A DNA stretch of 47,331 nucleotides from the NCBI RefSeq assembly GCF_000614145.1, contig NZ_BAKK01000035.1, positions 1-47,331 of the forward strand, in the 5' to 3' direction. Each line of letters opens with the position of its first letter. Positions within the stretch are counted from its first letter, which is position 1. Shown one piece after another: positions 16,875 through 25,570 of this stretch. The notes under the pieces were generated by a model, which was not told where the DNA came from, made no database searches, and saw only the letters and a list, made by a program, of their open reading frames with translations. The translations under genes were made by a program, and so were the position numbers. Origin of the DNA: Bacteroides faecichinchillae JCM 17102. Lineage in GTDB: Bacteria; Bacteroidota; Bacteroidia; Bacteroidales; Bacteroidaceae.

Positions 16875-17699
16875 ATGAGAAAGAAAAAAAGACACGACAA
16901 TTTACCTATATTAATTATACTACTTATTGCATTGTTCATCTTATGGGCACAGTGTGAAGAATTACCAGAATTAAGAGATTTAGGCTTCATTTCAGGAGGA
17001 CTATATCTTGCATGGTTATATTGGAAAAAAATTCTGGAACGTAATAAAGTGCGCAAATCGTTTCGTATTCTCGAAGACATATTAAAACGAGATTCCGAAC
17101 AAACATTTAAAGAAGAAGAGCCAAAAGACAGCAAGCTATATATACATACGGAGTATCAAGGCAAAGATGTAGCATTTACTTTAGCTTTGATGTACATTGA
17201 AGATGAACCGCTAACGGTATTCTCCATGAGTTTTATTTTACCTTCTGAAAACTATGAAGAAGATTGGAAGAAGATAACTACAACAGCAAAATCCGTAGCA
17301 AAACAATATCTGAAGGAGCAAGAATGTGTATTTTTCATTAATGAAGAAACTTTTCATTCCTGCCAAATCAGCTTTGAAGCCAAAATCTTTATTTCACAAG
17401 ATATCTTCGACAAGCTCTACCATTTTTTTCAACAAACAATCAAAACATATCATCTGCAATCCATTGAACATTATATCCATTTCTATGACAGATCCGCTGA
17501 ATATCATCACTATATGCATTATCGCAATGGTGAAGTAATCAAAGGTATTATTGTTACTGAAGATCATGAATACATTTCAATGGAACCTAACCAAAGCGAT
17601 TCATATAGTTTATACGAACTTCAGGATGATAGTGAATTAATCGATATTACAGAAATAAGCAAACAAGAGTTTGAAGAAATACAAACTAAAGTTGGATAA
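16875..17699 (+). CDS. Unrecognised protein with N-terminal membrane helices
   Basis: 274 residues. Two hydrophobic segments come early (ILIILLIALFILWA at about 12-25, and FISGGLYLAWLYW at about 37-49), then a charged, mostly alpha/beta soluble part. That part is rich in acidic and aromatic residues. It contains no motif I recognise. It probably sits in the inner membrane with its bulk in the cytoplasm. The DNA is AT-rich, as in the next two genes. No partner gene is evident; the neighbour upstream is divergent. Confidence 0.65.
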   Translation: MRKKKRHDNLPILIILLIALFILWAQCEELPELRDLGFISGGLYLAWLYWKKILERNKVRKSFRILEDILKRDSEQTFKEEEPKDSKLYIHTEYQGKDVAFTLALMYIEDEPLTVFSMSFILPSENYEEDWKKITTTAKSVAKQYLKEQECVFFINEETFHSCQISFEAKIFISQDIFDKLYHFFQQTIKTYHLQSIEHYIHFYDRSAEYHHYMHYRNGEVIKGIIVTEDHEYISMEPNQSDSYSLYELQDDSELIDITEISKQEFEEIQTKVG

Positions 17700-17736
17700 A
17701 ATAAGAAAGGAAAGATTTATCAACATATTTAAACTT

Positions 17737-18477
17737 CTATAAGCCTCCTTCTCTTCCTAAAGGAGATTTTTTGAGATTATTTAATCCAGAGTTTATTAGC
17801 TTCTGCAAAAAAACTCCTAAATCATTGATAATACTTTCAAATTCCATAGTTGTTCCTATTATACTCGACCAGTTAATATTAGTAATAATATCCAGTTGAT
17901 TTAAAACGTCTTGATCTTTATGAGCTGCAGTGTTATTTCTTACGGTGTATAAGTATGTGGAATTCTTCGATTGAAATTGATTTAGTCGAGAACGGATATT
18001 TTTAAGTTCTAACTCAAAGGCCGTTATATCAATCCTCTTAGATACGAGATCTTTAAAGTTTTTACCTAATAATTCAAATATGTCTTTTGATGATTCATAC
18101 ATAATAGTACATATCTGCCTTGCATAAAATCTTTTATGCCACTCTGTTTCTGCAAAAAACATCCCCACTTGTATCGTTTTTATATCAATCGAGATCAAAT
18201 TGACAAAACCGGAAATATTCCAAATCAATTTATTGTCATCAAATACAATTCTTTGAGTTTCATACTCTTGTTTCTTTAAAACATCTTGCTCATTATTAGC
18301 CTTATCAATACAATATTGAATTTGTTGATTACAGTGATTGATACTTTTTTTAAACAAATCCAACATCATCTCTTGTTCTCTAATTTTTTCTAGAAGGGTT
18401 AATTTTAGCTCTTTACCTTCTCTACCTTGCATTTTTTTTGCAAGTTCCCTGTCTACTCCTGAAATATTATATTTCAT
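17737..18477 (-). CDS. Unrecognised soluble protein, mostly helical
   Basis: 246 residues without signal peptide or membrane helix. It is rich in Lys, Gln, Asn and Ile, with long predicted helices (LTLLEKIREQEMMLDLFKK, then ELELKNIRSRLNQF). The segment YLYTVRNNTAAHKDQDVLNQL resembles the R-N..AH pattern seen in some HEPN/AbiV-like proteins, but this is a weak resemblance. The C-terminal tail SPLGREGGL may be extra sequence. The AT-rich base composition suggests acquired DNA. Converges with the gene at 16875. Confidence 0.55.
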   Translation of the reverse strand: MKYNISGVDRELAKKMQGREGKELKLTLLEKIREQEMMLDLFKKSINHCNQQIQYCIDKANNEQDVLKKQEYETQRIVFDDNKLIWNISGFVNLISIDIKTIQVGMFFAETEWHKRFYARQICTIMYESSKDIFELLGKNFKDLVSKRIDITAFELELKNIRSRLNQFQSKNSTYLYTVRNNTAAHKDQDVLNQLDIITNINWSSIIGTTMEFESIINDLGVFLQKLINSGLNNLKKSPLGREGGL

Positions 18478-18662
18478 GCCTAAATTTTTTAATTAAGATA
18501 AGATCTATCAGTCTATAAAAGTTTATATATTAATATTTTAATTTAAGGTTCCATCCTTATCCCCTTATAAAGCACCATAGTAACTGTCCTCAATTTCTCA
18601 TGCTTCTAAATCGATTCAAAGCATGATAGATAAATACTTCCCTTAAAGCAACTATGTCGGCT

Positions 18663-18917
18663 TCAACAACTAATTATACGGACTGCTCGTGCCCGTAGTG
18701 CCCCCGATTCTTCATTAGAGACTAATCCTGTGGAAATAGATTGATGCACTCTAAAAAGAGTGCGTTCGTCTATAATTTCTTGATTCTTTTCTTTATGAAT
18801 ATATTCTAATTCAGAGATAAAAGTATTGTAGAGTTTTTTAAGCATCTGGGCATCTTCATATCTCTTTTCGGAAGTAATACCGTCTTTCAGTAACGCTTCG
18901 ATTTCATACCTTAGCAT
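18663..18917 (-). CDS. Short unrecognised protein, possibly a Fic N-terminal fragment
   Basis: 84 residues, charged and helical, ending RVHQSISTGLV..ESGALRARAVRI. The last part faintly recalls the segment before the Fic motif (LH..., GxyR..xVrI.G) in Fic/DOC proteins, but the catalytic HPFxxGNGR is absent and the frame stops soon after. It could be a fragment of such a gene or a stand-alone small protein. The surrounding 1.3 kb is AT-rich. Confidence 0.4.
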   Translation of the reverse strand: MLRYEIEALLKDGITSEKRYEDAQMLKKLYNTFISELEYIHKEKNQEIIDERTLFRVHQSISTGLVSNEESGALRARAVRIISC

Positions 18918-19045
18918 ATTTGATGAGGTTATTTTATATGCAGTAAAAGTAATTATAAAAAAATTATTTTTACTATGCGCCTCTCTAAAACCCCTTAAAT
19001 CACTGGAGAATCGTTGGTTTCAATCCTCTTTTTAGTCCTTAAACC

Positions 19046-19094
19046 AAAAAACCTTGTAACCATATACTGAAATTCAGTTAGTTACAAGGTTTTT
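19046..19094. terminator. Hairpin terminator downstream of tRNA-Cys
   Basis: AAAAACCTTGTAAC pairs with GTTACAAGGTTTTT. Inside the loop, ACTGA..TCAGT forms a second small palindrome. T-runs occur on both strands. Confidence 0.8.
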
Positions 19095-19097
19095 CTG

Positions 19098-19169
19098 AGG
19101 TTCCTGGCGGATTCGAACCGCCGTACACGGTTTTGCAGACCGCTGACTAAGCCACTCATCCAAGGAACC
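19098..19169 (-). tRNA. tRNA-Cys, anticodon GCA
   Basis: 72 nt. The acceptor stem GGTTCCT pairs with AGGAACC, discriminator T; the anticodon loop reads CTGCAAA with anticodon GCA (UGC codons); the T arm is GGCGG TTCGAAT CCGCC. CCA is not encoded. A promoter box lies 21 bp upstream and a terminator 4 bp downstream. Confidence 0.95.
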
Positions 19170-19189
19170 ATTTTTCCTGTTTGCGGTTG

Positions 19190-19197
19190 CAAAGGTA
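19190..19197 (-). promoter_or_regulatory. -7 box of tRNA-Cys
   Basis: TACCTTTG on the minus strand, identical to the box before tRNA-Thr. The -33 position reads TTGG (19216-19219). It lies between the end of the feo genes and the tRNA. Confidence 0.7.
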
Positions 19198-19219
19198 GTA
19201 CAAATTTTGAAACTACCAA

Positions 19220-19435
19220 CTATCCGCAACAATTTTTCTTTGTACTTTTTTTCTTATTCCCACATTCCTTCTGCTTCTTCTCCATCATATCCTTTAATTC
19301 ACAACCAGTTACACAAGTAGAACAAGGATTAGCTTTTTCTTTAGTTCGCCGAAAAAAAAGAAAAATTCCATATAATACGCGGATAATACAAAATATAATT
19401 AATACCCCGACTATCCATTCTTGCCAATTACTCAT
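19220..19435 (-). CDS. FeoB-associated Cys-rich membrane protein
   Basis: 71 residues from the ATG at 19435, which overlaps the feoB stop as ATGA; the longer open frame upstream lies within feoB and is rejected. One membrane helix (WIVGVLIIFCIIRVLYGIFLFF) is followed by a basic stretch and cysteines in NPCSTCVTGC, one in KKQKECGN and a terminal NCCG. Small proteins like this commonly follow feoB and are thought to act with the ferrous iron channel, perhaps as an FeoC-like or iron/sulphur-sensing part. Translation is probably coupled to feoB. Confidence 0.88.
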   Translation of the reverse strand: MSNWQEWIVGVLIIFCIIRVLYGIFLFFRRTKEKANPCSTCVTGCELKDMMEKKQKECGNKKKSTKKNCCG

Positions 19436-21918
19436 ACAAACAATCCTCCAATCTGATACACAGCAAATGAAACAACCCAAGCCAATATGGTAGTGTAACC
19501 CGCAGCAAAGAATGCCCATTTCCAACTACCAGATTCCTGTTTAATAGCCGCAAAAGTCGCAATACAAGGGAAATAAATCAGAACAAACAGCATATAACAG
19601 TAGGCAATCAACGGCGTTATCGGTATACGATCCGCCAGACTGACTGCATCCGCATCCGCATCGTTAGCATACAAAACGCCTAATGTACTTACTACTAATT
19701 CCTTGGCTCCCACACCTGATATCAATCCGATACCCAACTTCCAATCAAATCCCAAAGGCTTTAGAACAGGTTCTACCGCCTGTCCAATCCGCCCGATATA
19801 AGAATTCTCCTGTTGTTCTGCCACAGTTTCATAACTATCGTGATTCGGATAATACCCAAGGAACCAGATTATGATAGAAGCAATCATAATAATACCTCCC
19901 ATCTTTTTCAGATATTGTTCACCCTTTTCCCAAGTATGACGAATAATAGATTTCGCCGTCGGCATACGATAAGGAGGAAGTTCCATTACAAACGGAGTGT
20001 CATCTCCTTTCACCAGGAACTTACTGAAGATTCGTGCTAATAAAACGGCTAATAAAATACCCGTCACATAAATACTCAGCAATACCAAACTAGCAGAACG
20101 AGGGAAGAATGCACCTACCAACAACAAATAGATAGGTAATCGGGCACTACAAGACATCAAAGGATTAATCAACATCGTGATAAGACGGCTCTTCCGATTT
20201 TCAATGGTTCGGGAAGCCATAATAGCAGGAACATTACAGCCAAATCCCATAATCAAAGGAATAAACGACTTTCCATGCAATCCCATCTTGTGCATAATCT
20301 TATCCATAATGAAAGCAGCACGAGCCATATAGCCGGAATCCTCCATCAGAGATATACAGAAATAAAGAATCAGGATATTCGGCAGAAAGACAATTACTCC
20401 TCCTACCCCACCAACGATTCCATCAATCAGCATATCCTTCAAAGGACCTTCAGCCATATTGTTACGAATCAGATTTCCAAACTGCTCTACCAACCATTCA
20501 ATTCCCATCATCGGATATTCTCCCAACACAAACGTTCCTTCAAACATCAGATACATAAAAAGGAAAAAGATGGGATATCCCCAGATACGGTGAGTAACAA
20601 TCGAGTCCAGTACTTTAGTCGTCTGCTCCTGTTCCAAATGATTATCAGTAAACGTTTCTTTCAACGCTCCACTGATAAAACCATATTTAGCATCCGTAAT
20701 GGCAGATTCACAATCTTCCTTCATAGTCTCCTGAATGCGTTTGGCCATTTTATCCCGGACGCGAATTATGTCTTCTCCATTAGGCAATGTATGAATAAAA
20801 CGTTCAATATCCGGATCATTCTCCAATAATTTTATAGAAAGAAAACGAGTTGAATATTTGTGACGAATAAATTCATTTTCAGACACTTCTTCTTTGACAG
20901 CCTCAATGGCTTTCTCCAGATCGGTACCATGATTGATGTGAATATGCCGGAATACACGTCCGGAAGAAGGATGTTTATGAACATAATCCTCCATATGATC
21001 TTCTTCATGCTCCTTTCGGTCTTCCAAAGAATCATGCCACTCTGTGAGGTCCTTCAACACTTCCGGATTCATCTTTCCACGCTTATCAAAGAAATCAATC
21101 CCTTCGTAAAGATTGATAACTACATGAAACAATGTTTCCACTCCCCTATTTTTCTTACAGACAGTAGGAACCATAGGCACTCCGAATAGTTTACTCAGTA
21201 GATGATAATCCAAATTATTTCCACTGGCTTCCAGTTCGTCATAGATATTGAGAGCCACTACCATACGAACATTCATATCAATGAGCTGCGTAGTAAGATA
21301 GAGATTCCGTTCCAAATTAGAAGAATCGACCACATTGATGATCACATCCGGAGTTTCATCAATAATATGCCGACGTACATAAATTTCTTCAGGAGTATAT
21401 GCAGAAAGAGAATACGTTCCGGGAAGATCGACAATCCGGAAATGATAACCTTCAAAATCGAAATAACCTTCTTTGGCATCCACAGTCACACCGCTATAAT
21501 TCCCCACATGCTCATGCGCACCCGAAGCCAGGTTAAAAAGAGAAGTCTTGCCACAATTCGGATTTCCCACTAATGCCACATTAATGGTGCGACGTTTTCC
21601 CAAAGCAGCCCGCTTCAGGTCTTCCTCTCTCACTGAAACATCTTCAGCCAAACCTTCATGATAAGCAAACTCGCCAGCTGTTTTCTTAGCCTCCTCTTCG
21701 CTTACCACCTCTATCATCTCAGCCTCTTGCCGGCGAAGAGAAATCTCATATCCCAGAATTTTATATTTAATAGGGTCCCTTAGTGGAGCATTCAGCAATA
21801 CTTCAACGGTCTTACCTTTTATAAAACCCATCTCCACTATACGTTTACGAAAACCTCCATGTCCTAACACCTTGACAATAACACCCTTCTCACCTGTTTT
21901 TAACTCAGATAAACGCAT
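19432..21918 (-). CDS. feoB: FeoA-FeoB fusion ferrous iron transporter
   Basis: 828 residues. An FeoA (SH3-like) domain fills about residues 1-73 (LKTGEKGVIVKVLGHGGFRKR). The G-protein domain follows, with G1 GNPNCGKT at 118-125, G3 DLPG at 164-167 and the ALNIYDE region near G4. A helical linker rich in His/Glu leads to the membrane part with two Gate motifs, including PLIMGFGCNVPAIMASRTI and GVGAKELVVSTLGVLY. FeoB imports Fe2+ through the inner membrane using GTP hydrolysis. Fused FeoAB is common in Bacteroidetes. A promoter lies at 21937-21968 and a Cys-rich partner gene overlaps its end. Confidence 0.97.
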   Translation of the reverse strand: MRLSELKTGEKGVIVKVLGHGGFRKRIVEMGFIKGKTVEVLLNAPLRDPIKYKILGYEISLRRQEAEMIEVVSEEEAKKTAGEFAYHEGLAEDVSVREEDLKRAALGKRRTINVALVGNPNCGKTSLFNLASGAHEHVGNYSGVTVDAKEGYFDFEGYHFRIVDLPGTYSLSAYTPEEIYVRRHIIDETPDVIINVVDSSNLERNLYLTTQLIDMNVRMVVALNIYDELEASGNNLDYHLLSKLFGVPMVPTVCKKNRGVETLFHVVINLYEGIDFFDKRGKMNPEVLKDLTEWHDSLEDRKEHEEDHMEDYVHKHPSSGRVFRHIHINHGTDLEKAIEAVKEEVSENEFIRHKYSTRFLSIKLLENDPDIERFIHTLPNGEDIIRVRDKMAKRIQETMKEDCESAITDAKYGFISGALKETFTDNHLEQEQTTKVLDSIVTHRIWGYPIFFLFMYLMFEGTFVLGEYPMMGIEWLVEQFGNLIRNNMAEGPLKDMLIDGIVGGVGGVIVFLPNILILYFCISLMEDSGYMARAAFIMDKIMHKMGLHGKSFIPLIMGFGCNVPAIMASRTIENRKSRLITMLINPLMSCSARLPIYLLLVGAFFPRSASLVLLSIYVTGILLAVLLARIFSKFLVKGDDTPFVMELPPYRMPTAKSIIRHTWEKGEQYLKKMGGIIMIASIIIWFLGYYPNHDSYETVAEQQENSYIGRIGQAVEPVLKPLGFDWKLGIGLISGVGAKELVVSTLGVLYANDADADAVSLADRIPITPLIAYCYMLFVLIYFPCIATFAAIKQESGSWKWAFFAAGYTTILAWVVSFAVYQIGGLFV

Positions 21919-21936
21919 AACTCTCTAAATTTTCGG

Positions 21937-21968
21937 CAAAGATAATTCATAACTTTCTTGCATACAAA
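21937..21968 (-). promoter_or_regulatory. Promoter of feoAB
   Basis: -7 box TATCTTTG (21937-21944) and -33 TTTG (21965-21968), 20 bp apart, on the minus strand. This is one of the best Bacteroides-type promoters in the window. No clear Fur-like box is seen. Confidence 0.75.
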
Positions 21969-22013
21969 TTATTTAGAATGTTTTTAAATAACAACATTGA
22001 TAACCTTCTTTAC

Positions 22014-22163
22014 TCATTCATTTTTTAATTCCTCCTCATGCAAACGTTCACACTTCTTTTTATACCGGATAAAGCGTAAGGTCCATTCACGTGTTTTTTC
22101 CATAAACTCTTCTTCTGTAAGCTGTTCGTAGTAATAATTCAGAATACGTTCGTAAAAACTCAA
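22014..22163 (-). CDS. Small unrecognised protein, coupled to the preceding ORF
   Basis: 49 residues if it starts at TTG (22161-22163), which overlaps the stop of the upstream small gene (TTGA). The sequence is dense in Tyr, Glu and Lys: YERILNYYYEQLTEEEF, then TREWTLRFIRYKKKCERLH. An internal ATG in the same frame (MEKTREW) is an alternative start. No family is recognised. The compact, charged sequence and coupling suggest it is real. It lies between feoAB and the VirE module. Confidence 0.5.
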   Translation of the reverse strand: MSFYERILNYYYEQLTEEEFMEKTREWTLRFIRYKKKCERLHEEELKNE

Positions 22164-22309
22164 TTTTTTATCATCCCTTTTTTTAATTGCTCGTAAGTTT
22201 CCTTACTCATTTTTAATTCGTGACACATTTCTGTGATTTTCACGTGTTCAAACTTTAGCAATTCTTCAATAAAAAGCCCAAAGGCATAATGGTGAAATTC
22301 TTTTTTCAT
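22160..22309 (-). CDS. Small unrecognised protein upstream of a coupled ORF
   Basis: 49 residues from the ATG at 22309: MKKEFHHYAFGLFIEELLKF, then HVKITEMCHELKMSKETYEQL. Near the C-terminus there is a possible helix-turn-helix-like pattern (ITEMCHELKMSKETYEQLK), which would suit a small regulator, but this is only a visual impression. Its stop overlaps the start of the next small ORF. It is divergent from the VirE gene and may share its control region. Confidence 0.5.
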   Translation of the reverse strand: MKKEFHHYAFGLFIEELLKFEHVKITEMCHELKMSKETYEQLKKGMIKN

Positions 22310-22367
22310 TTCTTCTTCTCATTTAATTATTAAAATAAAGTTATTATACACTAAATATTTTCACAAT

Positions 22368-22437
22368 GGTTCATACATATCTGAACCTCACTTATTTTAT
22401 TTATCATAATTTCGCAACATGTTCTGAAAGACAGAAC
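22368..22437. promoter_or_regulatory. Two inverted repeats upstream of the VirE module
   Basis: GGTTCA (22368-22373) / TGAACC (22382-22387), and GTTCTG (22421-22426) / CAGAAC (22432-22437). TAATTTCG between them, a near-match to a -7 box, could be the promoter. They lie between divergent small ORFs and the VirE gene, so operators are plausible. Confidence 0.45.
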
Positions 22438-22462
22438 AATATTTAATTCAATCAATATAAAA

Positions 22463-23110
22463 ATGAATATCATGAAAAATGTTTTAACAAATGAATATAA
22501 GATGTCTTATTTCATGCCCCCTATTGCTCCCATAAAAAATGAACAGGGACAGACTATTGCTCCCGCCACACTCATCCCCTTTTGTGATGTTTCAGCAAAT
22601 CAAATATACCAGATGATTACACGTAGCGAGAAACTCAGAATACTGACCGAGCAAGTACGCAGTGCGGCAGATATAAGGACAGGCAAAGCTTCACTACTAC
22701 CCTATGTAACACCTTGCGGAATATTCACTCGTCGCAACAGCAAATGTTTTGTATCACCTTCCGGCTTAGCGATAGTAGATATAGATCACATGGATTCTTA
22801 TCAGGAAGCGGCAGAATTGCGCTATGCATTGTTCAATGATCCGTTTCTCCGTCCGGTTCTCACATTTATCAGCCCCAGTGGTCGGGGTGTAAAAGCATTT
22901 GTACCCTACTGTGCGGCAAGTCAGGATGATGAAGTGAAACGTGTTACAGAAAACATGATTTGGGCAATGCAATATGTCGAGCTAACCTATGGAGCAAAAA
23001 ACGATCTTTCTACCAATACACCGACTAAGGGAGTAGACATTTCAGGTAAAGACATAGTGAGAGCCTGTTTCCTTAGTCATGACCCGGAAGCATTATTTCG
23101 AACATTATAA
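22463..23110 (+). CDS. VirE N-terminal domain protein (BT4734-like, primase-polymerase fold)
   Basis: 215 residues. The family domain covers about residues 45-210. Seen: LPYVTPCGIFTRRNSKCF, then the acidic pair GLAIVDIDHMD at about residues 103-112, and FISPSGRGVKAFVPY, resembling the D-x-D and S-x-H-like sites of archaeo-eukaryotic primase-polymerase folds. The end reads RACFLSHDPEALF. Such proteins occur in mobile-element-like modules of Bacteroides and are paired with a DUF3987 protein, as here 54 bp downstream. Together they are thought to form a primase-helicase-like set. What they replicate here is unknown. Confidence 0.88.
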   Translation: MNIMKNVLTNEYKMSYFMPPIAPIKNEQGQTIAPATLIPFCDVSANQIYQMITRSEKLRILTEQVRSAADIRTGKASLLPYVTPCGIFTRRNSKCFVSPSGLAIVDIDHMDSYQEAAELRYALFNDPFLRPVLTFISPSGRGVKAFVPYCAASQDDEVKRVTENMIWAMQYVELTYGAKNDLSTNTPTKGVDISGKDIVRACFLSHDPEALFRTL

Positions 23111-23164
23111 GTTTTATCAATATGGAATTACAAATTTTGAATTAATTATTTATCATCTAAAAAA

Positions 23165-25005
23165 ATGAACAACATTGAATCTTTATACCACCTCACCGAA
23201 GTGGTAGAAACGGCAGGGACCGATATTGCCCCCACTTATGCCGAGTATGTACAATTGGCATTTGCCATCGCAACAGATTGCGGTGAAGCCGGACGTGAGT
23301 TTTTTCATCGCCTATGTAGATTATCGGCCAAGTATCAACATGAACACGCCGAACGGATATACTCCAACGCACTCATCAAGCAGCATGGAGACATACACTT
23401 AGGCACAGTATTTCATCTGTCCGAAATGGCAGGAATAGAATTCCCCAAAGAAAAACTGATGAACAACCAAACGAGTGCAACAGGTACAGTAAGTTCACCC
23501 CATCAAAATCTCACACACGCGCACGTATATAATAAGGTAGACAACGAGAAAACGGAAGACGCTGATGAACCGGAAGAACGGCTGTCCGGCAGTGAACCAC
23601 ACCAGCCATTGCCTACTTTTCCCACAGCAGACTGGCCGCAACTTTTGATGCGTATCATAAGCTACGGCACTACCGCTGCACAACAGGATATACTTCTACT
23701 CGGATCATTAACCACTTTGGGTGCCAGCATAGAACGATATGTGAGATGTCCTTACGGCGGAAGATTCCAATCACCTTGCTTGCAAACCTTTATTGTGGCC
23801 CCTTCAGCTGCGGGAAAAGGGACTCTTCCGTTCGTTCGCATGCTCGTAGAACCCATTCACGAAGAACTTCGTCGACAATCGGAAGAAGAGCTGAAACGAT
23901 ACCACCGAGAAAAAGCAGCCTACGACATACTAGGTAAGGAACGTGCTAAAGTAGAAGCTCCTCAAATGCCTCTAAACAAAATGTTTCTGATCGCAGGAAA
24001 CAACACCGGTACGGGAATCCTGCAAAACATCATGGATGCCGACGGCACAGGTTTTATTTGTGAGGCTGAAGCAGACACCATCTCCTCCGCCATCGGTTCA
24101 GAATACGGGCATTGGAGCGATACCCTCCGCAAGGCATTCGACCACGACCGATTATCGTATAATCGCCGCACCGACCGGGAATACCGGGAAGTGAAGAGAA
24201 GCTACCTTTCCGTCTTGCTATCCGGAACCCCCGCACAAGTAAAATCACTGATTCCTTCACCAGAAAACGGTCTCTTTTCACGCCAGTTATTCTACTACAT
24301 ATACGGTATACGGGCATGGGTCGATCAGTTTGATAAAGACGAGACAGATAAAGAAGCCTTTTTCACTGCCATGGGACTGGAATGGGAAAAGAAACTAAAG
24401 CTACTGAAGGCACATGGTATTCACACGCTCCGGCTCACTGATGAACAGAAACAGGAGTTCAATCAACACTTTTCCAACTTGTTCGACCGTTCAAACATCG
24501 CCAACGGCAGTGAAATGAACAGTTCAGTAGCACGACTAGCTGTCAATACATGCCGTATCATGGCAGAAGTAGCCACACTGCGTACCCTCGAAACTCCCCA
24601 ACCTTATTGTCCGCAGACCTCCAACAAACAGACCTTTACTCCGGACAAAGACATCGCTATCGACAATATCAAAGACAATATCATTACTCGCTGGGATATA
24701 ACCATTAGTCCCGAGGATTTTAAAGCCGTATTAGGCTTGTAACACCCCTCTATTGTCATGCCACGCATATATTGTCTTTCCTTCCCCCTACCGAAATCAG
24801 TCATCGGATTAATGCCGACCGTGACGCTTTTTTCGACGCTTTGGGCAACAAGTTTACCCGTACACAGATGTTGGAACAAGCAGAAAAGATGGAAATTAAA
24901 GCTAATACCGCTCTCACCTGGCTTAAACGCTTGGTAAAGCGCCGATTAATAACCAGTGTCGACGGTAAAGGCTCTTACGCACGCGTACACGTGTGTGCGT
25001 GCTAG
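23165..25005 (+). pseudogene. DUF3987 (VirE-module helicase/primase-like) protein with a 3' frameshift
   Basis: The first frame (23165-24742, 525 residues) has an N-terminal PriCT-like region (EYVQLAFAIATDCGEAGREFFHRL), a linker, then the DUF3987 domain from about residue 150, with a Walker-A-like APSAAGKGT and an acidic GFICEAEADT. It stops after FKAVLGL. From the next frame the text continues as LVTPLYCHATHILSFLPPTE and ends in a small winged-helix-like tail (RTQMLEQAEKMEIKANTALT) at 25005. One missing base near 24736 (GGCCTTG read as GGCTTG) would join them to 613 residues. It works with the VirE-N gene just upstream. A giant hairpin follows 51 bp later. Confidence 0.85.
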
Positions 25006-25056
25006 AGAGGTCGGGGAAAGGTGTACTTATTGTACCCATTTACCCATAAACCACCC

Positions 25057-25133
25057 CACTGCTTTGTAGGAGTTAAAGCATAGCTATAGAGATCGTAAAG
25101 CTATGCTTTAACTCCTACAAAGCAGTGTTTTTT
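25057..25133 (+). terminator. Perfect 29-bp-arm hairpin followed by a T tract
   Basis: Arms at 25057-25085 and 25099-25127 (beginning CACTGCTTTGTAGGAG) are exact complements with a 13-nt loop, then TTTTTT at 25128-25133. The T-run only suits the plus strand, so it ends the VirE/DUF3987 transcript. The stem is about three times longer than ordinary terminators. The right end touches the stop of the convergent DUF4248 gene. Confidence 0.85.
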
Positions 25134-25350
25134 ACGGTTCACCCAACGCATCTACAATTACCCTTACTTCCAACGGCGTATAAGATCGGCGTTGTGGCTG
25201 ATATCCCAAGTCATACAGCCGTTGTTGAAGCCCGGGACATCGGGTAATCCATTTATTCATTTTCCGGTAAGCGGCAATACTAGTCAGTTCGGGAGAATAG
25301 AGTTGAGCGAGTTCCATGCGGCCATAAGCACGTATTTTGAATTCTATCAT
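25132..25350 (-). CDS. DUF4248 family protein
   Basis: 72 residues: FKIRAYGRMELAQLYSPELT, then KMNKWITRCPGLQQRLYDLG, and a final SYTPLEVRVIVDALGEP. This matches the DUF4248 family that accompanies VirE/HU modules in Bacteroides. The pattern suggests a small DNA-binding or regulatory protein with a helix-turn-helix-like layout. It is transcribed against the rest of the module. A TAATTTTG -7 box (25378-25385) lies 27 bases upstream of the start. Confidence 0.8.
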   Translation of the reverse strand: MIEFKIRAYGRMELAQLYSPELTSIAAYRKMNKWITRCPGLQQRLYDLGYQPQRRSYTPLEVRVIVDALGEP

Positions 25351-25377
25351 GGCTTATAAGTTTCTGATTTATAGTCA

Positions 25378-25385
25378 CAAAATTA
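25378..25385 (-). promoter_or_regulatory. -7 box of the DUF4248 gene
   Basis: TAATTTTG on the minus strand matches TAnnTTTG. It is divergent from the HU gene's promoter, with AT-rich DNA and short GACTATAA repeats between the two. Confidence 0.5.
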
Positions 25386-25502
25386 ACTAAATATATCCAT
25401 ATTTACAACATTATATACCGGGAATAAGGGACAATAATTGACTATAAGTGACTATAACAGCTCACTACTGAGCATAACCGACTTTCGCGAATTTCAGTGA
25501 GT

Positions 25503-25510
25503 TATCTTTG
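25503..25510 (+). promoter_or_regulatory. -7 box of the HU-like gene
   Basis: TATCTTTG on the plus strand, 60 bp before the ATG at 25571. Just upstream the direct repeat GACTATAAgtGACTATAA (about 25439-25456) may bind a regulator. Confidence 0.6.
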
Positions 25511-25570
25511 TATCGTCAAAAGGGAAAAATCTCCGCGACACGATGTTTAACCATTAAATTTTATTGTTTT

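Noticed and set aside
16769..17134. Long N-terminal extension of the EamA transporter
   Set aside because: It overlaps the divergent gene, has no family features, and a good ATG at 16768 opens the first membrane helix.
19436..19525. 30-residue N-terminal extension of the Cys-rich Feo partner
   Set aside because: It lies wholly within feoB; the ATGA overlap marks the start.
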